Position numbers and translations under genes: made by a program
Shown: one piece after another, positions 9,670 through 20,629 of the stretch
Numbering within the stretch: the stretch's first letter is position 1
Layout: every line of letters begins with the position of its first letter
Assembly (NCBI GenBank): GCA_914767885.1
Contig: CAJZBQ010000013.1
Span: 806,001-870,000 of the forward strand
DNA length: 64,000 bases
Direction of reading: 5' to 3'
Source: Blepharisma stoltei
Lineage: Eukaryota; Ciliophora; Heterotrichea; Heterotrichida; Blepharismidae
Notes under the pieces: model-generated
Databases searched by the model: none
What the model was told of the DNA's origin: nothing
Seen by the model: the letters and a program-made list of their open reading frames with translations, nothing else

Positions 9670-9816
9670 TTAAAGAATCTCTATTTTTAGATTATTGAGT
9701 TTTTTAAGCCCAGGTTGATAACTAAAGCACTTCGGATGGTTGATTCCGTAGCTTTCTGTCGTCTCAAAGTCTCTGGCAACAACTTCATTAGGCACATCTT
9801 CCCAAGCTTTTGATAA
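9670..9816 (-). pseudogene. Orphan C-terminal coding fragment, possibly a pogo/Tigger-type transposase remnant
   Basis: A coding-like frame (KAWEDVPNEVVARDFETT, then ESYGINHPKCFSYQPGLKKL) ends in TAA at 9670 but has a TAG just upstream and no start codon. The pattern Trp-x-x-Val-Pro-x-Glu-Val-Val...Phe resembles the end of DDE transposases of the pogo/Tigger group, where a similar stretch closes the catalytic domain. The similarity is short and from memory. It lies beside a repeat cluster (9841-9960), which would suit a transposon relic. Confidence 0.3.
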
Positions 9817-9840
9817 CTAATATATTTTTATATAAATAAA

Positions 9841-9960
9841 AAATTTGCATGATATGAAAATCGTTCGATCAAGGATAGGGGTTAATTTTCCCAATTTTCA
9901 GGAATTTTTACAGTGAATCGTTCGATCAAGGATGTGTGGGAGTAAATATTAAATTTGCAT
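9841..9960. repeat. Direct-repeat cluster related to the CTCCCC MITE family
   Basis: The 17-bp unit ATCGTTCGATCAAGGAT occurs at about 9860 and 9917, and a second pair (AAATTTGCAT) brackets the block at 9841 and 9951. The first unit runs into AGGGGTTAATTTT and the second into GTGTGGGAGTAA. This is the order seen in the MITE family, where GTTCGCTCACGGA runs into GGGGTTAATTTT internally and GGGGAGTAA at the end. It looks like a diverged, truncated relative. Confidence 0.5.
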
Positions 9961-10026
9961 CTTTTATAAAACACTGCCAAAGTTTGCATATCCAAGCTTA
10001 ATGTGGCCGTTAAATATTACTTTAAA

Positions 10027-11313
10027 ATGGAATTCAAAGAAAAATCTGCAATTGTGAGCTCAAGAGACTGCCCCGTGTCAAATTTTCAACAAAAGCGCCC
10101 TTTTATGCCTGGATTTGATACAAAATTCAATGATAATAAAAAACGAAAACTTTGAAATGGAGTCGAGCATATAAAAGCGGCCCCATCTAACAATCTGACT
10201 TCTGAGGAAAGAGAATTATTAAAAATTGAAGCTGAAATTAATGAATTTGAGCGGCAAAAACTCTTAAATTTAATGACCTATCAAAGAAGCAAAAATTATA
10301 CACCAATTAATTTGCCACATCATAGCACAGTCCCTCAACCGTTTGTATTAAGAACCGAACAAATACCTTGCGCAAAGGACCATTTGATAGAAGAGCGATG
10401 CTTGAACGCAAGACCTATTTTTAAAGCCCGCCCTATGCCTAGGTACAATGAGCCTCCCATATATAGAAGCGATAAAAAATTAACAGTCCCGAGGGAATTT
10501 GAATTTTCAACCCCAACCTCAACCAGGCATATGGATTGCCACTATTCAACTCCTACAAATCTCTGCCATAGTGTGGATTTTTCCCATAGCATCTGTGACA
10601 GTCCTGCTTTTCATGCTAAAGAGATGCCTGATTTCTCGAACCCTTTTACACCCACAAAAAGTTTTACGCCAACAAAGTTCCAGCCTTTCCACTTAAAAAC
10701 AGAAGAAAGAGGAAGTTCTAAAAAGAAATCAGAGCAGCTAGAATATCAAAGGAGCTTGCAAGAAAATTCTATTAGTATGTTTAGAGCAACCCCTATGCCT
10801 GATTTCACACCTCCCTCATTAAAAAAATCAGAAAGACCCCCTACTACGCCTATCCCATTCGTATTGGCAACTGAACGAAGGAGCATGGAGCGCCCCCCCT
10901 CTTACTCCCCTTCTACCTTTCAAAATTTCAAAGCCAAGCCGATGCCAGATTTTTCCCACCCCTTCTTCCCTGTTAGTAACAACATGGAGCTCACGCAGCC
11001 CATGGATATAGAACTTCACACAGATAAGCGAGCAGAAGAAAGAGCTGCATTTGAAGAAAGTCTTCGAGAAAAAGAAAGACAAGAAAGTCTGCTAAGAAGT
11101 TTGGAAGAACAAGAGAGAAAAAAGAAAGAAAATCATGAGGTCCAGCTCTTCAGAAAGCAGGCTGAATTTCGAGCTCGACCTATGCCAGGGTTTTACTATT
11201 CTGGCACTGAAAACAATAATCCAAATTTCAAAGAAATTGTTTCAACTCATTATTCCTTCATGGAAACAGAGACTTCAATAACACAAGATGAGGAAATGAC
11301 TGATGCGCCATAA
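10027..11313 (+). CDS. TPX2-motif microtubule/spindle protein
   Basis: 428 residues. The start at 10027 is chosen because the frame continues upstream of a later ATG through one UGA (KLWNGV) to MEFKEKSAIV. It has at least six copies of the motif F-x-A-x-P-M-P-x-F/Y (for example FKARPMPRY, FHAKEMPDF, FRATPMPDF, FKAKPMPDF, FRARPMPGF), the hallmark of TPX2 C-terminal repeats that bind microtubules and gamma-tubulin nucleators. Near residues 330-370 a charged helix (ERAAFEESLREKERQESLL) is a probable coiled coil. Likely a spindle or cortical microtubule factor; Aurora-binding and importin elements were not identified. Confidence 0.75.
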
Positions 11314-11327
11314 ATTATAAATAAAAG

Positions 11328-11795
11328 TTATATATTTTCTATATCTATATCGCTTTTTCGCTCTTCGTCGCTGTAATCGCTGTCTTCTTCTTCAACATTG
11401 GTCATTCTGGCGAATTGGATGTGGTCGTTTGGATCTTCTTCTTGGTTTTCTGCTACTTTTAGATTTTCAGGTAGCTCACCAAGAGATTTTAAGTTTCTGA
11501 CCTCATCAGGTGTGTATTTAAGAATGATGTCAGCTTTTGAGTCTTGATAGTCCCTCAAACCGACTAAGACAATGTCATCCATCCCTATCCACACTCTTCT
11601 TTTCATCTGACCTCTAATGTGGCAAAGACGCTTTACACCATCAAAACAGTAAGCTTCTAAGCGGCCATTTCCAAGCATCCTGAGCACTTGTGCGTATTCT
11701 TGCCCATCTTCTTTAAAAGTGAGCTCTCGTTTGAACTCAGTTGATTCGTTTTTCCCACGACGCTTGTTTTTGCCACCTTTACCTTTTTTCGGCAT
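11328..11795 (-). CDS. Translation initiation factor eIF1A
   Basis: 155 residues, the normal length. Basic N-terminal tail ([16 protein letters not shown]), OB-fold beginning [20 protein letters not shown] and including [25 protein letters not shown] and [18 protein letters not shown], a helical segment ([16 protein letters not shown]), then the acidic C-terminal tail ([11 protein letters not shown], ending DIDIENI). It works in the 43S complex during scanning and start selection. Single exon, convergent with the TPX2-motif gene 14 bp away. Confidence 0.96.
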   Translation of the reverse strand: MPKKGKGGKNKRRGKNESTEFKRELTFKEDGQEYAQVLRMLGNGRLEAYCFDGVKRLCHIRGQMKRRVWIGMDDIVLVGLRDYQDSKADIILKYTPDEVRNLKSLGELPENLKVAENQEEDPNDHIQFARMTNVEEEDSDYSDEERKSDIDIENI

Positions 11796-11822
11796 TTATA
11801 TTAGAAAATAAAATTGTCTAGA

Positions 11823-12703
11823 ATGTATTTTATTCTTTTAGTTGCTATTGCCTTACTCCCCCCCCCCCCCTCCGTGAGCGAACAAAACCATTAGAAAAAT
11901 CGCCATTTTTTGACCAAAAACCCACCCTCCGTGAGCGAACAAAAATTTTTTTAATAGAAAAAATTTTAATGGAAAAAAATTTTGATATATAAGTGATAAT
12001 TAGTATAATGAAATCTAGAGCTAATTCTGTTTAATTTTAAACAAATTGCGTTTTAAAACATAAATTTTGCAAATTAAATTAATATTTGCTTCCCAATTTT
12101 TGCAAATTAGGATTTTTTTAAATTTCGAAAAAATATATTTTTATATAAATTTATATATAAATTTTTTTTAAAAAAAAAAATTAACCCCCCTCCGTGAGCG
12201 AACAAAATTTTTTTGTTCGCTCACGGAGGGGGGGGGGGGAGTTAGGGAAGAATTTAAAAGAATCCTCTTGGTTAAAGAGCCAAATTAACCCAGGTGAAAC
12301 AAAATTATACACAGTGTCAAAGAATGACCTTTACCCAGACAGTGCATATGAGATAAGGGTTTCTTATCTAGGCACTATTGGTGCTAATTTTTTATTAAAA
12401 TGAGATTGTGATAGCCAGAGCAACCTAAGACGCTTATTGGATATAGAAAAAATAGTTTTCCGTACAGACAGCAATAGAAACATCATAGGCCTTTCTTGCT
12501 CTGAATACAAACTAAGAGTTAAAGCTTACAGAAATTCGCGAGGCTCTGATGTTAATGCAGATACGCAAATTATCCAATATGAAATTATTATGGAACGAGT
12601 TGAAAGTTTCACGCTTATTCCTATGAGTACTTTTCCTATGATTATAGTGACTCTTTTTATGATAGGAACTGCAATTTATATTTCAAGGCTTTTAACAAAA
12701 TAA
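11823..12703 (+). CDS. Type I membrane protein with IES inside its signal peptide
   Basis: Join 11823..11855 and 12245..12703 gives 163 residues. The first exon encodes MYFILLVAIAL, a signal peptide that the MITE splits; after excision it runs into GKNLKESSWLKSQINPGET. A lumenal beta-rich domain follows (LYTVSKNDLYPDSAY), with a UGA-coded Trp (LLKWDCDS), then a single transmembrane helix near the end (MIIVTLFMIGTAIYI) and a short basic tail (SRLLTK). This is a type I topology. No family recognised. The short first exon would be missed without removing the insert. Confidence 0.75.
11856..12244. mobile_element. 389-bp CTCCCC-family MITE (young copy) in signal-peptide codons
   Basis: Flanked by TTA at 11853-11855 and 12242-12244. 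Begins CTCCCCCC...TCCGTGAGCGAAC and ends with the inverted form GTTCGCTCACGGAGGGG...GAG. The right end also carries the two arms back to back as a hairpin. Almost identical in length and sequence to copies at 30432, 38256 and 60946. No transposase coding, so it must be mobilised in trans. Confidence 0.9.
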
Positions 12704-12723
12704 TTAATATAAAATATTATAAA

Positions 12724-13743
12724 TTACTTGAAAAATGGCTCATAAAGCTGGAATTCAAGATTCTGATAGTTCGGAGACAAATCATTAGATTCACAATAAT
12801 TTTCTAAAGGATCCTTTATAGTTGTAGAAGAGTCCTCAGATGATAACAATATTTGTTTAGGTCTACTATGAGGAGAAAGCTTCCTTGAAGACGCGAACTT
12901 CAAAGACTCCGTTTTAATTGAGTTGCTTCTTGATGAATTTCTCATTCGAGGCGTAGTTTGAAGATAACTGATCATGCTTAAATCCCTTCGAATTTCTTCA
13001 GAAATTTGCTCTTTCGCTAATTTTTTTCGCTTGAGCTCAGTTTCAAATTCTGATTCACACGAATTAGAAATTAAAGGCAAATTTTTATCATGTTTTCTTA
13101 ATAAAACTTTTCAGTCACTTGGCCCTCTAAAGGAGTATTCTCCGAACTCTTTTTTGCGTTTAATTGGTGTTTCTGGAGATTTTGACCTCTTTGCAGGTTT
13201 CGTTTCTTTGAACTCTAAGTTTTGATAGTTTTTAATCAGTGATATCTGTTCTAGCTGCTTATTTGTTAAGGCACTATTTGGAAGTCTAGATACTTTAACT
13301 GATGAATTTTTCAATGTAAGCAATTTTCCAAGAGAATAGCTATCGTCCACAAATTCTTTATGTAGCTCTTCTGCCAGGTCATATTTTGGAAGCGGAGAAA
13401 TGCTCTTTTTAGAGTGCTTATTTGTTATTTCTGCTTTGACATAAGGATGGAACCTCATCTGAAGCTGATGGTCACTTGGAATTGTTTTATATGATCGTAG
13501 CTCATTTTTGATAGGCGAAGGCGTTTGGGAAATTTCCTTTAAAATCCTCGGCTTAGAAGATCGGGAATGAATTGAGAATTGAGGATGCTTCTGATGAAAT
13601 AGTGGATCATATCTGAGACGAGGAAGCTTAGTTAATGCAAGTTGCTCTATTGTACAGCCTTTTCTTAGATTAGGAATATTTTTACACTCAAAAGATTTAT
13701 TCATTATCATTAGTAGGATAGTAAAATAAAAACTGCTCAACAT
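12724..13743 (-). CDS. Unrecognised basic Ser/Lys-rich protein
   Basis: 339 residues through one UGA-coded Trp (GPSDWKVLL). A later Met (MNKSFECKNI) is a plausible alternative start, since the first ATG lies only 31 bp from the divergent metallophosphoesterase start. The sequence is low in structure: many Ser/Lys/Pro stretches (KRSKSPETPIKRKKEF, SSRKLSPHSRPKQI) resembling basic ciliary or cytoskeletal scaffold proteins. The phrase NYQNLEF recurs twice (middle and near the end). No domain recognised. Confidence 0.65.
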
Positions 13744-13774
13744 GGATTGCTATTAAGATCTATTATAAAAAGTA

Positions 13775-14512
13775 ATGGAAAGCACGCACATAGAAGTTCA
13801 CAATGGAAGCATCCTCAAAAAAGCTAATCACGTCAGATTTGTATGCATTTCAGACACGCATGATTATACTGATAATTTGATTTTGCCTGATGGAGATGTC
13901 TTGATACATGCAGGAGACTTTACACTAGAAGGGAATTATATGGAAGTTGCCAAATTTAATCATTTTTTATCAAAACAAAAACATAAATATAAAATTGTAA
14001 TAGCTGGAAATCATGACTTTTCTTTTGATAGTAATAAATATAATGAACTTTTACAGTTGCATGAACTTCCTTATCAAGCAAGCTCAAAGGAAATAAAAAG
14101 TTTATTAAAAAACTGCATTTATTTAGAAGATTCATATGTAAGAATTTATGGCTATAAAATATATGGATCTCCATGGACAAAAGAGCATTATCCTGGAGCT
14201 TTTACAATAGCAAGTAGCAGTGAAATACAAAGAAAATGGATGATGATTCCTGATAATACTGATATTTTAGTCACTCATTCGCCTTCATATATGACCTTAG
14301 ATTTAACGATAAAGTATCATAATGCAGGCTGTCAATATCTAGCTGAAGAGCTTCTTAGAGTCCGTCCTAAAGTTCATATTTTTGGCCATATTCATGAATC
14401 TTCTGGATGAATTGAAAACAGAGGAATTACTTCGATAAATGCAGCAGTGTGCAATCGAAGATATCAGCCAAACAACCCTGCTAAAATTTTCGATCTACCA
14501 AGGCTTGGCTAA
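13775..14512 (+). CDS. MPPED-type metallophosphoesterase
   Basis: 245 residues, the size of MPPED1/MPPED2 proteins. Metal-binding motifs in order: CISDTHD, GDVLIHAGDFT, IAGNHDFSFD, THSPSYM (in place of THxPP) and IFGHIHESSG. A UGA directly after ESSG is Trp (GWIENRGITSINAAVCN), and the true end is RLG followed by TAA at 14510. Family members hydrolyse phosphodiesters in a Mn-dependent way; physiological substrate unknown. Single exon. Confidence 0.9.
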
Positions 14513-14900
14513 TTAATCATTGTTGTATATATTGTTAATAGTATATAAATTTTAATGCACCCTAGCTATATTAATTAAAATTTTTTATTTTATTTGCTTA
14601 CATATTCTTATACAATAATAATTTCATAAAATATATTTATCTTCTGATGCTAGCTCGAAAAATTTTATATTTAAAAACAATTGATAATGGAGGGTCTAAA
14701 TATTTATTTCCCAAATATTATATAAATGCAATATAATTAATCATCAATCTTTATTCACTAAACTTAAAGCACTTTCAAAAACTTTAAATTTTATGATCAT
14801 CTATAATACCCAAAACTATAATTAAAGTATAACTCGTCTTAATTTTACTACTTTAAAATTAAACTTATTTTCGCTATGGAGAACTTAAATTCTTTAAAAA
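14513..14900. other. Intergenic, nothing recognised
   Basis: 388 bp of AT-rich DNA upstream of the kinesin gene; presumably contains its promoter, but no motif stands out. Confidence 0.5.
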
Positions 14901-17477
14901 ATGCAGTCTGTTGATCAATCCTCTTCAACAAATGTCCAAGTTTTCTGTCGTTTCCGACCACTTGACGATCACGAACGAAGCCTACCAAACCAGAGATTTA
15001 TTGAAATTTTGCCTAATTCAAAATCTGTAATAGTGCACCCAAATAAAGAAAGTCGTGAAGATGCACAATTTTATTTTGATTATATTTTTGACGAGTTTTC
15101 TTCCCAGCAACTTGTATATGATAAAGGAGCAAGAAGTGTAATAGAAGCCGTCATGCAAGGATTTAATGGGACAGTTTTTGCATATGGCCAGACATCCTCA
15201 GGGAAAACTTACACAATGTTTGGCCCTAACCTTGATGACCCAGAAGCAATGGGAATAATCCCACACATGATAACGACCGTTTTTTACAACATAGAAAATT
15301 CTGACCCCACAAATGAATACACAGTAAAAGTTTGTTGTTTTGAGCTTTACCTAGAAAAAATAAGAGACTTATTTGACACATCCAAAGAGAACTTAAAAAT
15401 CAGAGAAGATAAGATGAGAGGGGTGTATTTAGAAGGATTAACAGAAATTTATGTATCAACTGGAGAAGAAGTGCATGAACTCATGAAGTATGGCCACCAA
15501 ACAAGAGCGGTTGGTGCCCATAGGATGAATAATGAATCGTCCAGGTCACACTTAATTTTTTCCATAGCAGTTTCTCAAACAAGTACAGAGGATTTTACTA
15601 CCAAAGTAGGAAAACTGCATTTAATTGATCTTGCTGGGTCTGAAAAAGTAGATAAAACAGGTGCGGAAGGAACAAGACTGGAAGAAGCCAAAAAAATCAA
15701 CAAGTCTTTGACAATTTTAGGGCAGGTGATAACAGCTTTGTCGGAAGGTAAAAGAGGGTATATTCCTTATAGAGATTCAAAATTGACAAGGATTCTTCAA
15801 GATTCTTTAGGTGGAAATTCAAGGACTAGCTTAATTATCACTTGCTCACCATCTTCATGGAATGAACTTGAAACGATAAGTTCATTGAGATTTGGAATGA
15901 GAGCAAAAATGATAAAAAATACTCCAAAAGTAAATATAGAGTCTACTGTTGGAGAGCTAAAATTATTATTAGCTGCTGCCAAAGAAGAAATTCACCAGAA
16001 GAATAAAAAAATCAAAAGATTAGAAAATAATCAAAGTCAGCTTGAAGAAAGTATGAGTATGATGGATTTTGAAATTGATAAGAAATATGAGGACGTTATT
16101 AAAGAGTTAGAAGAAACAAGGGCTAGATTATCATTAGAAATTTCAAAAAATTCCAAGCTCAATAGTGAGCTATCGCAGGTGCAAAATAATTATGATGATC
16201 TAAAATCACAATTTGACGCTCTTTTAGCTCAATCTAAGCTTATTGATGAAGAATTCCAATCGGTGGAAGAAATTTTAAAAGTTAAAGAAGAGCAAATAGA
16301 GCAGCTCACTGCTTTTAAGAATTCTTATGAGAATGGGTTTACAACTGCCAATGATGCAAAATTAAAGCTTGAACAAGTTATTATTGAAAAAGATTTAGAA
16401 ATAGAATTATTAACTTCGCCCCCTCCATGAGCGAACAAAAAAAATTTTTTCACTCACGAGGGGTTAATTTTGTTTTAAAAACATTTTATAAAAATATTAT
16501 AGAAAAATTTTTTCTTCGAAATTTTAAAAAAATCCTAATATGCAAAAATTGGAAAGCAAAGCAAATATTAATTCAATTATAAAATTTATGTTTTTAAAAA
16601 ACAATTTGTTTAAAATTAAACAGAATTAGCTCGAGATTTCATTATACTAACTATCACTTATATCAATTTTTTTTTTCCATTAAAATTTTTTCTATTAAAA
16701 AAATTTTTGTTCACTCGGGCTTTTAGGCAAAAAATAGTGATTTTTCAATGGTTTTGCTCACTCACAGAAGGGGGAGTAAGAAGAAAATTAAAATTATCAC
16801 CAACAGCTTTTTCAGAAGAGGATAAAGTTAGGCAAGAGCAAAAAAGAAAGGAAGCTCAAGAAAAAGCAATTATAAGCAAGTATGCGCCTTCTTTATTGGA
16901 TCTAAGTATGGATAGCCAAATAGGTGATGAAAACTGGAGATTAGAGAAAAAGAACTTAATTGAAAATTTGAAGCTGAGAATAAAACAAATAATTGATCTG
17001 GAAATTGCTCTTGACGATTCTAAAAATGATTATAATAGTTTAGAGAATAGCATGAATCTTGATGCAAAAGAAGCCAAACGCAGAAATGACCATTTGCAGC
17101 GAAGCCTTGAGCAGCTTACCCTTATGTACCATCAGCTTGTTAACCAAAATTCTGCATTGTCTGTAGAAAAACAAATTTTAGAAAAAAAATCAACAAGATT
17201 GTCTGAAAAATTAAAATTAATTGAAACTTCTTCTGCAGCTCTAAAAGGAGAACTTAAAAGAGCTAAAGAAGAAATAGACCAGCTTAAAGAAGAATTAAAC
17301 CAGCCAAATTACTTAAAGAACACGATGGGAGCTTTAGCTCCATTAATACCCAATTCAAGAATCAAAAAGAGGATACGAGGTGGAGGAAACCAGCAGCTTT
17401 TGGCTACATTTGCTGTGCAGGCTAAAACATACTCAAATCTCAGAAACTCATTTAATCAATTTGAAGTTGGTAAATAG
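14901..17477 (+). CDS. Kinesin-1-type motor heavy chain, stalk interrupted by an IES
   Basis: Join 14901..16413 and 16780..17477 gives 736 residues. The N-terminal motor domain is complete: P-loop GQTSSGKT, switch I NNESSRSH, switch II DLAGSEK, and the KIF5-like opening VFCRFRPL and neck region. From about residue 340 a coiled-coil stalk follows (LENNQSQLEESMSMMDF and similar). The insertion sits in the stalk: EIELL joins RRKLKLSPTAFSEEDK when one TAA is kept. The tail ends RIKKRIRGGGNQQ and YSNLRNSFNQFEVGK. Compared with animal kinesin-1 (about 960 residues) it is shorter, resembling fungal/protist forms. Plus-end microtubule transport from family knowledge. Confidence 0.92.
16414..16779. 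mobile_element. 366-bp CTCCCC-family MITE in kinesin stalk
   Basis: Flanked by TAA at 16411-16413 and 16777-16779, so it is in the opposite orientation to the TTA-flanked copies. Left end CTTCGCCCCCTCCATGAGCG, right end CTCACAGAAGGGGGAG. Diverged from the 389-bp group by many point changes and short deletions. Both internal MITE landmarks (the hairpin arm followed by GGGGTTAATTTT, and the ATTATACTAAC core) are visible. Confidence 0.88.
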
Positions 17478-17497
17478 CTTAATTAAGACTAATTAGG

Positions 17498-19548
17498 TTA
17501 AGCATTAAGCAAAGCATTATAAGCCTCTTCAATATTGATAATAAAATTGTCCTTTTTCTGCCATTTTCTCAACAGAGATGCTTCTTCTTGAAATGTAAGT
17601 TTAACTCCAAGGCCTTCAATAGCATCCAAAAAGTGCTTATATTCTATTTCTTTCCCTAGCTTAGGGTCAATATTTTTCAGCATTTCGATCAAAAACGTTT
17701 GTGCTGAGCCATATGATTTTGAATATCTCATAATCTTTTTCAATATTTGTGGATAAGAGGCTTGAGGAAAATCATTAGGTCTTTCTTCCATGTAATTGTG
17801 AGTGTATTCATCACACTTGGTAAGGAAAAATCTGTAGCTTTGCAAAATCAGTGTATTTCCAATCATACAGTCTTTGTGTTGATAATATTCTTGACTGTAT
17901 GGATTTTTGAATTTTCTTCGTTCCAAAAATTTGCCTCCAACGACTCCTGAGTTTCGGTCAACGACTTCGAAAACTTTTATAGTATCATCACCAGGGAAAA
18001 ATAAGACAATAAATTTCCCGAGCTCATCTTCTGGATTTGAACTGACAAGTTTTGCTTCAAATCTGAGCACGTGTTGGTCATTATCAAAAGCTTTGTACAT
18101 GTCAACTTTTGGAGCATTTGGTAAGAGCTTCAGAACATTTCCTATTGAGTCTTCTTCGCTGCCAAAGCCATTGTGAGGAGGAATAGGGTTAGGAAGGATA
18201 AATCCTTTTGGTCTTTGTATTTGAATTGGCTTTACTTCTATGTTGAGTTCTTCTAAATACCATTTTTTGGTGAACTCATCACAATCAAAAATGAGTAAAT
18301 CTTTTCCATATACAGTTATACTGTTACCACAAATTAAATCGTTAGGAGTATAATGATCTTCACTCCTCAGCGCTAGCGCTGGACATGGGGTCAAAATCGG
18401 TGTCTTGGGAACTTTCATCCTTCTCAATAGCATCGGAAAAGTTTCATTTCCAGTGTTCACCTGCTTAAGCTCCTTAATTTCCATTGTATCATCATATAAA
18501 TAATAATTCATCCTATAAAACTTCAATCCTCCATCATACGAGGTATCATTCCACATCACATCAAATGAAAGCACTTTTCTATCATTTTCTATGAAACTTC
18601 TCAGCTTTTTATTAGGATGTCCTCCTCCAAGCTTTACTTCATTATATTCTTTTACGTCCATGGTATCTGGTGGCGGTTGCTTAAAATTCACCATTAATCT
18701 TGTTACGTCAAACCTGTCCTCAGGATAGTTTTCAGCTTCCCCAAGATCTACCCCTTGCTCAGCGTAAAAATTCCTAGTAAACTCATCACAGTCTAAAATC
18801 CTGAAAACTCGTCCATACATAGTAGCATTTTGCCTTAATCTAAAATCTCTCCATGAGTAATAAACCCCATCACTCCTAGGAATCCTATGCTTTTTCACAA
18901 AAACTCCTTGAGGAATCCCACTGTTTTCAACTTTAGGCTCTGTAATAAATGTAGTTTCGTCGTCTAAATAATGCATGATGACGCATTTTCTGACACGAAA
19001 ATTTTCAGTTGAGCTTTCATGAACGGCTAATGTCAAATGACAGTGGATTTTTGACAAGGTGCATTTCATCGAAATACATTTGGGAAAAAATTTTTAATAT
19101 TGCGCATTTACCCGAAAATTAACGTTTTTTTTGGTTAAATGTCTCTCTCTATCAAAAATTTTCAACCAATTTTCAGCCAAAAAATTTTCGGTGAAATGGA
19201 CACTATCAAAAAGACAATGTCATTTGACCTGCACCCTTCATGAACTGCCTCTTGGAAATAGCCATAAAAACGCAAGACTTGACGATCGTGCTTAAGCCAA
19301 GCTGGAGGGTTGCGGGGGATTGCATAGTTGTCAGGAGTTTTAGACCGAGCTTGGGAAGGATAATTCATGAGAGTTAGTGTCTTACGGAGCTCTGATACAA
19401 GGTCAGGAGTGGCACTTTCTTGATGAAATTTTGTACTTTCAGTCATGTGGCCATCACGGACTGTGAACATCTGGTGACGGTGGAAATTCGTTTTGGTTGG
19501 GTCTCGGAATTGATGACCTGGAAGCTTTGGGATTGAGGCTGAATCCAT
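17498..19548 (-). CDS. EFHC1/Rib72-type DM10 protein of ciliary doublet microtubules, interrupted by a MULE-like IES
   Basis: Join 19548..19246 and 19024..17498 gives 609 residues. Three DM10 (DUF1126) domains are seen: first around QVLRFYGYFQEAVHE/SSTENFRVRKCVI with VFRILDCDEFTRNF, second with KVLSFDVMWNDTSYDGG and LLIFDCDEFTKKWY, third with HVLRFEAKLVSSNPED and FFLTKCDEYTHNY. A C-terminal EF-hand-like region follows (LTFQEEASLLRKW, FIINIEEAYNALL). This is the architecture of EFHC1/2 and Tetrahymena Rib72, inner-junction/ribbon microtubule inner proteins. The 221-bp insertion falls within the first DM10 domain; excision between 9-bp repeats restores contiguous VHE-SST. Confidence 0.92.
19025..19245. 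mobile_element. 221-bp MULE-like element with 9-bp target duplication
   Basis: Flanked by exact 9-bp direct repeats TTCATGAAC (19016-19024 and 19237-19245). Immediately inside lie imperfect inverted repeats of about 50 bp: GGCTAATGTCAAATGACAG on the left and, inverted, GGGTGCAGGTCAAATGACAT on the right, each continuing into a shared TTTTTGA...ATTTCA stretch. A 9-bp duplication with long TIRs is the signature of Mutator-like elements. The excision boundary is not a TA. Confidence 0.82.
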
Positions 19549-19648
19549 AATTTATTAAGAATAACCGAAATTTTTATGCTAAAATTATTGAAAGTGATTA
19601 GGAATTATTGACATGAAATTGCTTATTTTCGGTTAAATTTTAAAATTT

Positions 19649-19876
19649 TTAAAGTCTTCCTCTTCCTCTTCCTCGACCTCTTCCTCTGCCAGTTGGAGAG
19701 TTATCTTTAGCCTCTCCTCGAGGTCCTGGGCTTGTATCTCTAGGAATTATGCTACCAGTTGTAGTTTTCAAATTGGTTACTTTATTGTCTTTATCAGGCT
19801 TCTCTGTAGTTGGAATTTTAGTCTCATCATTATCGTGGACATAAAAAGAGTCTCCTCTGCCTGTTGTATCTTTCAT
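19649..19876 (-). CDS. Small protein with Gly-Arg repeat tail
   Basis: 75 residues: hydrophilic N-terminus (MKDTTGRGDSFYVHDND), Lys/Thr-rich middle, and a C-terminal run of Gly-Arg dipeptides (TGRGRGRGRGRGRL). GR tails bind RNA and are arginine-methylated in Sm and nucleolar proteins, but no Sm fold is present here. The coding repeat is a simple CT-rich DNA repeat, so slippage is likely. Coding status moderate; no family recognised. Confidence 0.5.
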   Translation of the reverse strand: MKDTTGRGDSFYVHDNDETKIPTTEKPDKDNKVTNLKTTTGSIIPRDTSPGPRGEAKDNSPTGRGRGRGRGRGRL

Positions 19877-19945
19877 TTGAGTCGCGACTTGAAGTTTTAA
19901 ATTTTTTACAAAAATCTTTTTGATGTAGAATTCTCCTATAAGCGT

Positions 19946-20629
19946 CTATAGAAGTTTCCTATGTTTGGCGCTGTAAGGCCGATAAATTCTGATCGGAATT
20001 TATCGGTAGGTTGCACCAAATCAATGCCTTGGTCGGACCAAAAAGCGATTTGGTCCGACGAACTTGGAAAGCTCCTGGGAAAATGTCTGCGCTTTTAGCG
20101 CTATATAGAGGAAACCTCTATAAATAGAAGTTACCATTGAGGTAATCATGAAAAATAAACTTGAAATATAGAGAAATGATTGGTAGGTTTCTGGACTAGA
20201 CATATTTGCGCAGTCCATGTCTGATGGGATCATTGATGGATCTGTTTGATCTCCACAGAGCTGAGTTGAGGCTACGGCGAGTCCAAAAATTACATAATAA
20301 ATACATCACGCAAAGGTCAAGACTAGAAAAGCGGCTGAAGAAATCAGCAGTTTTTTATTAGCTCACCAAACGTTTAGGATCATGAATATTGCACTAAAGA
20401 AGCCACATATGAAGAGAAACAGTTTTACCCAAGGTCTCCATTCATCTGTATCAAAATCATCTTTATAAGATTCGTATAAGTAAGGAATTGATAGTAGACT
20501 TGCTATTGCAAGAGTGATCGTTATTCCTAAATTATAGTAAAGAGTCATATATTTATTATGAAATTCAAAGCATGAATAAATTTGAACTGCAAATGAGCAA
20601 ATTTTACCATTTATTAACATTGAATTCAA
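19946..20629 (-). CDS. Four-helix membrane protein whose stop codon forms at an IES junction
   Basis: Join 20629..20123 and 19948..19946 gives 169 residues. Two UGA codons are Trp (NVWWANKK and TFAWCIYY). Hydrophobic helices lie at about residues 30-50, 68-86, 93-115 and 148-166, with a loop carrying two Cys (QLCGDQTDP...DMDCANM). The frame runs into the TATAGA-ended element; with a single TA retained, ATT-TAG ends the protein after MVTSI. If four bases (TATA) were retained it would end SIYRRL. Unspliced, it would read about 35 residues into the insert. No family recognised. Confidence 0.6.
19949..20122. mobile_element. 174-bp TA-flanked element with TATAGA ends
   Basis: TA at 19947-19948 and 20121-20122. 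Imperfect TIRs of about 25 bp: TATAGAGGTTTCCTC...GCGCT and TATAGAAGTTTCCTA...GCGCT. Inside are two further hairpins (CCGATAAATTC...GAATTTATCGG and TTGGTCGGACC...GGTCCGAC). The ends resemble the foldback elements at 4329 and 27899. Confidence 0.7.
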
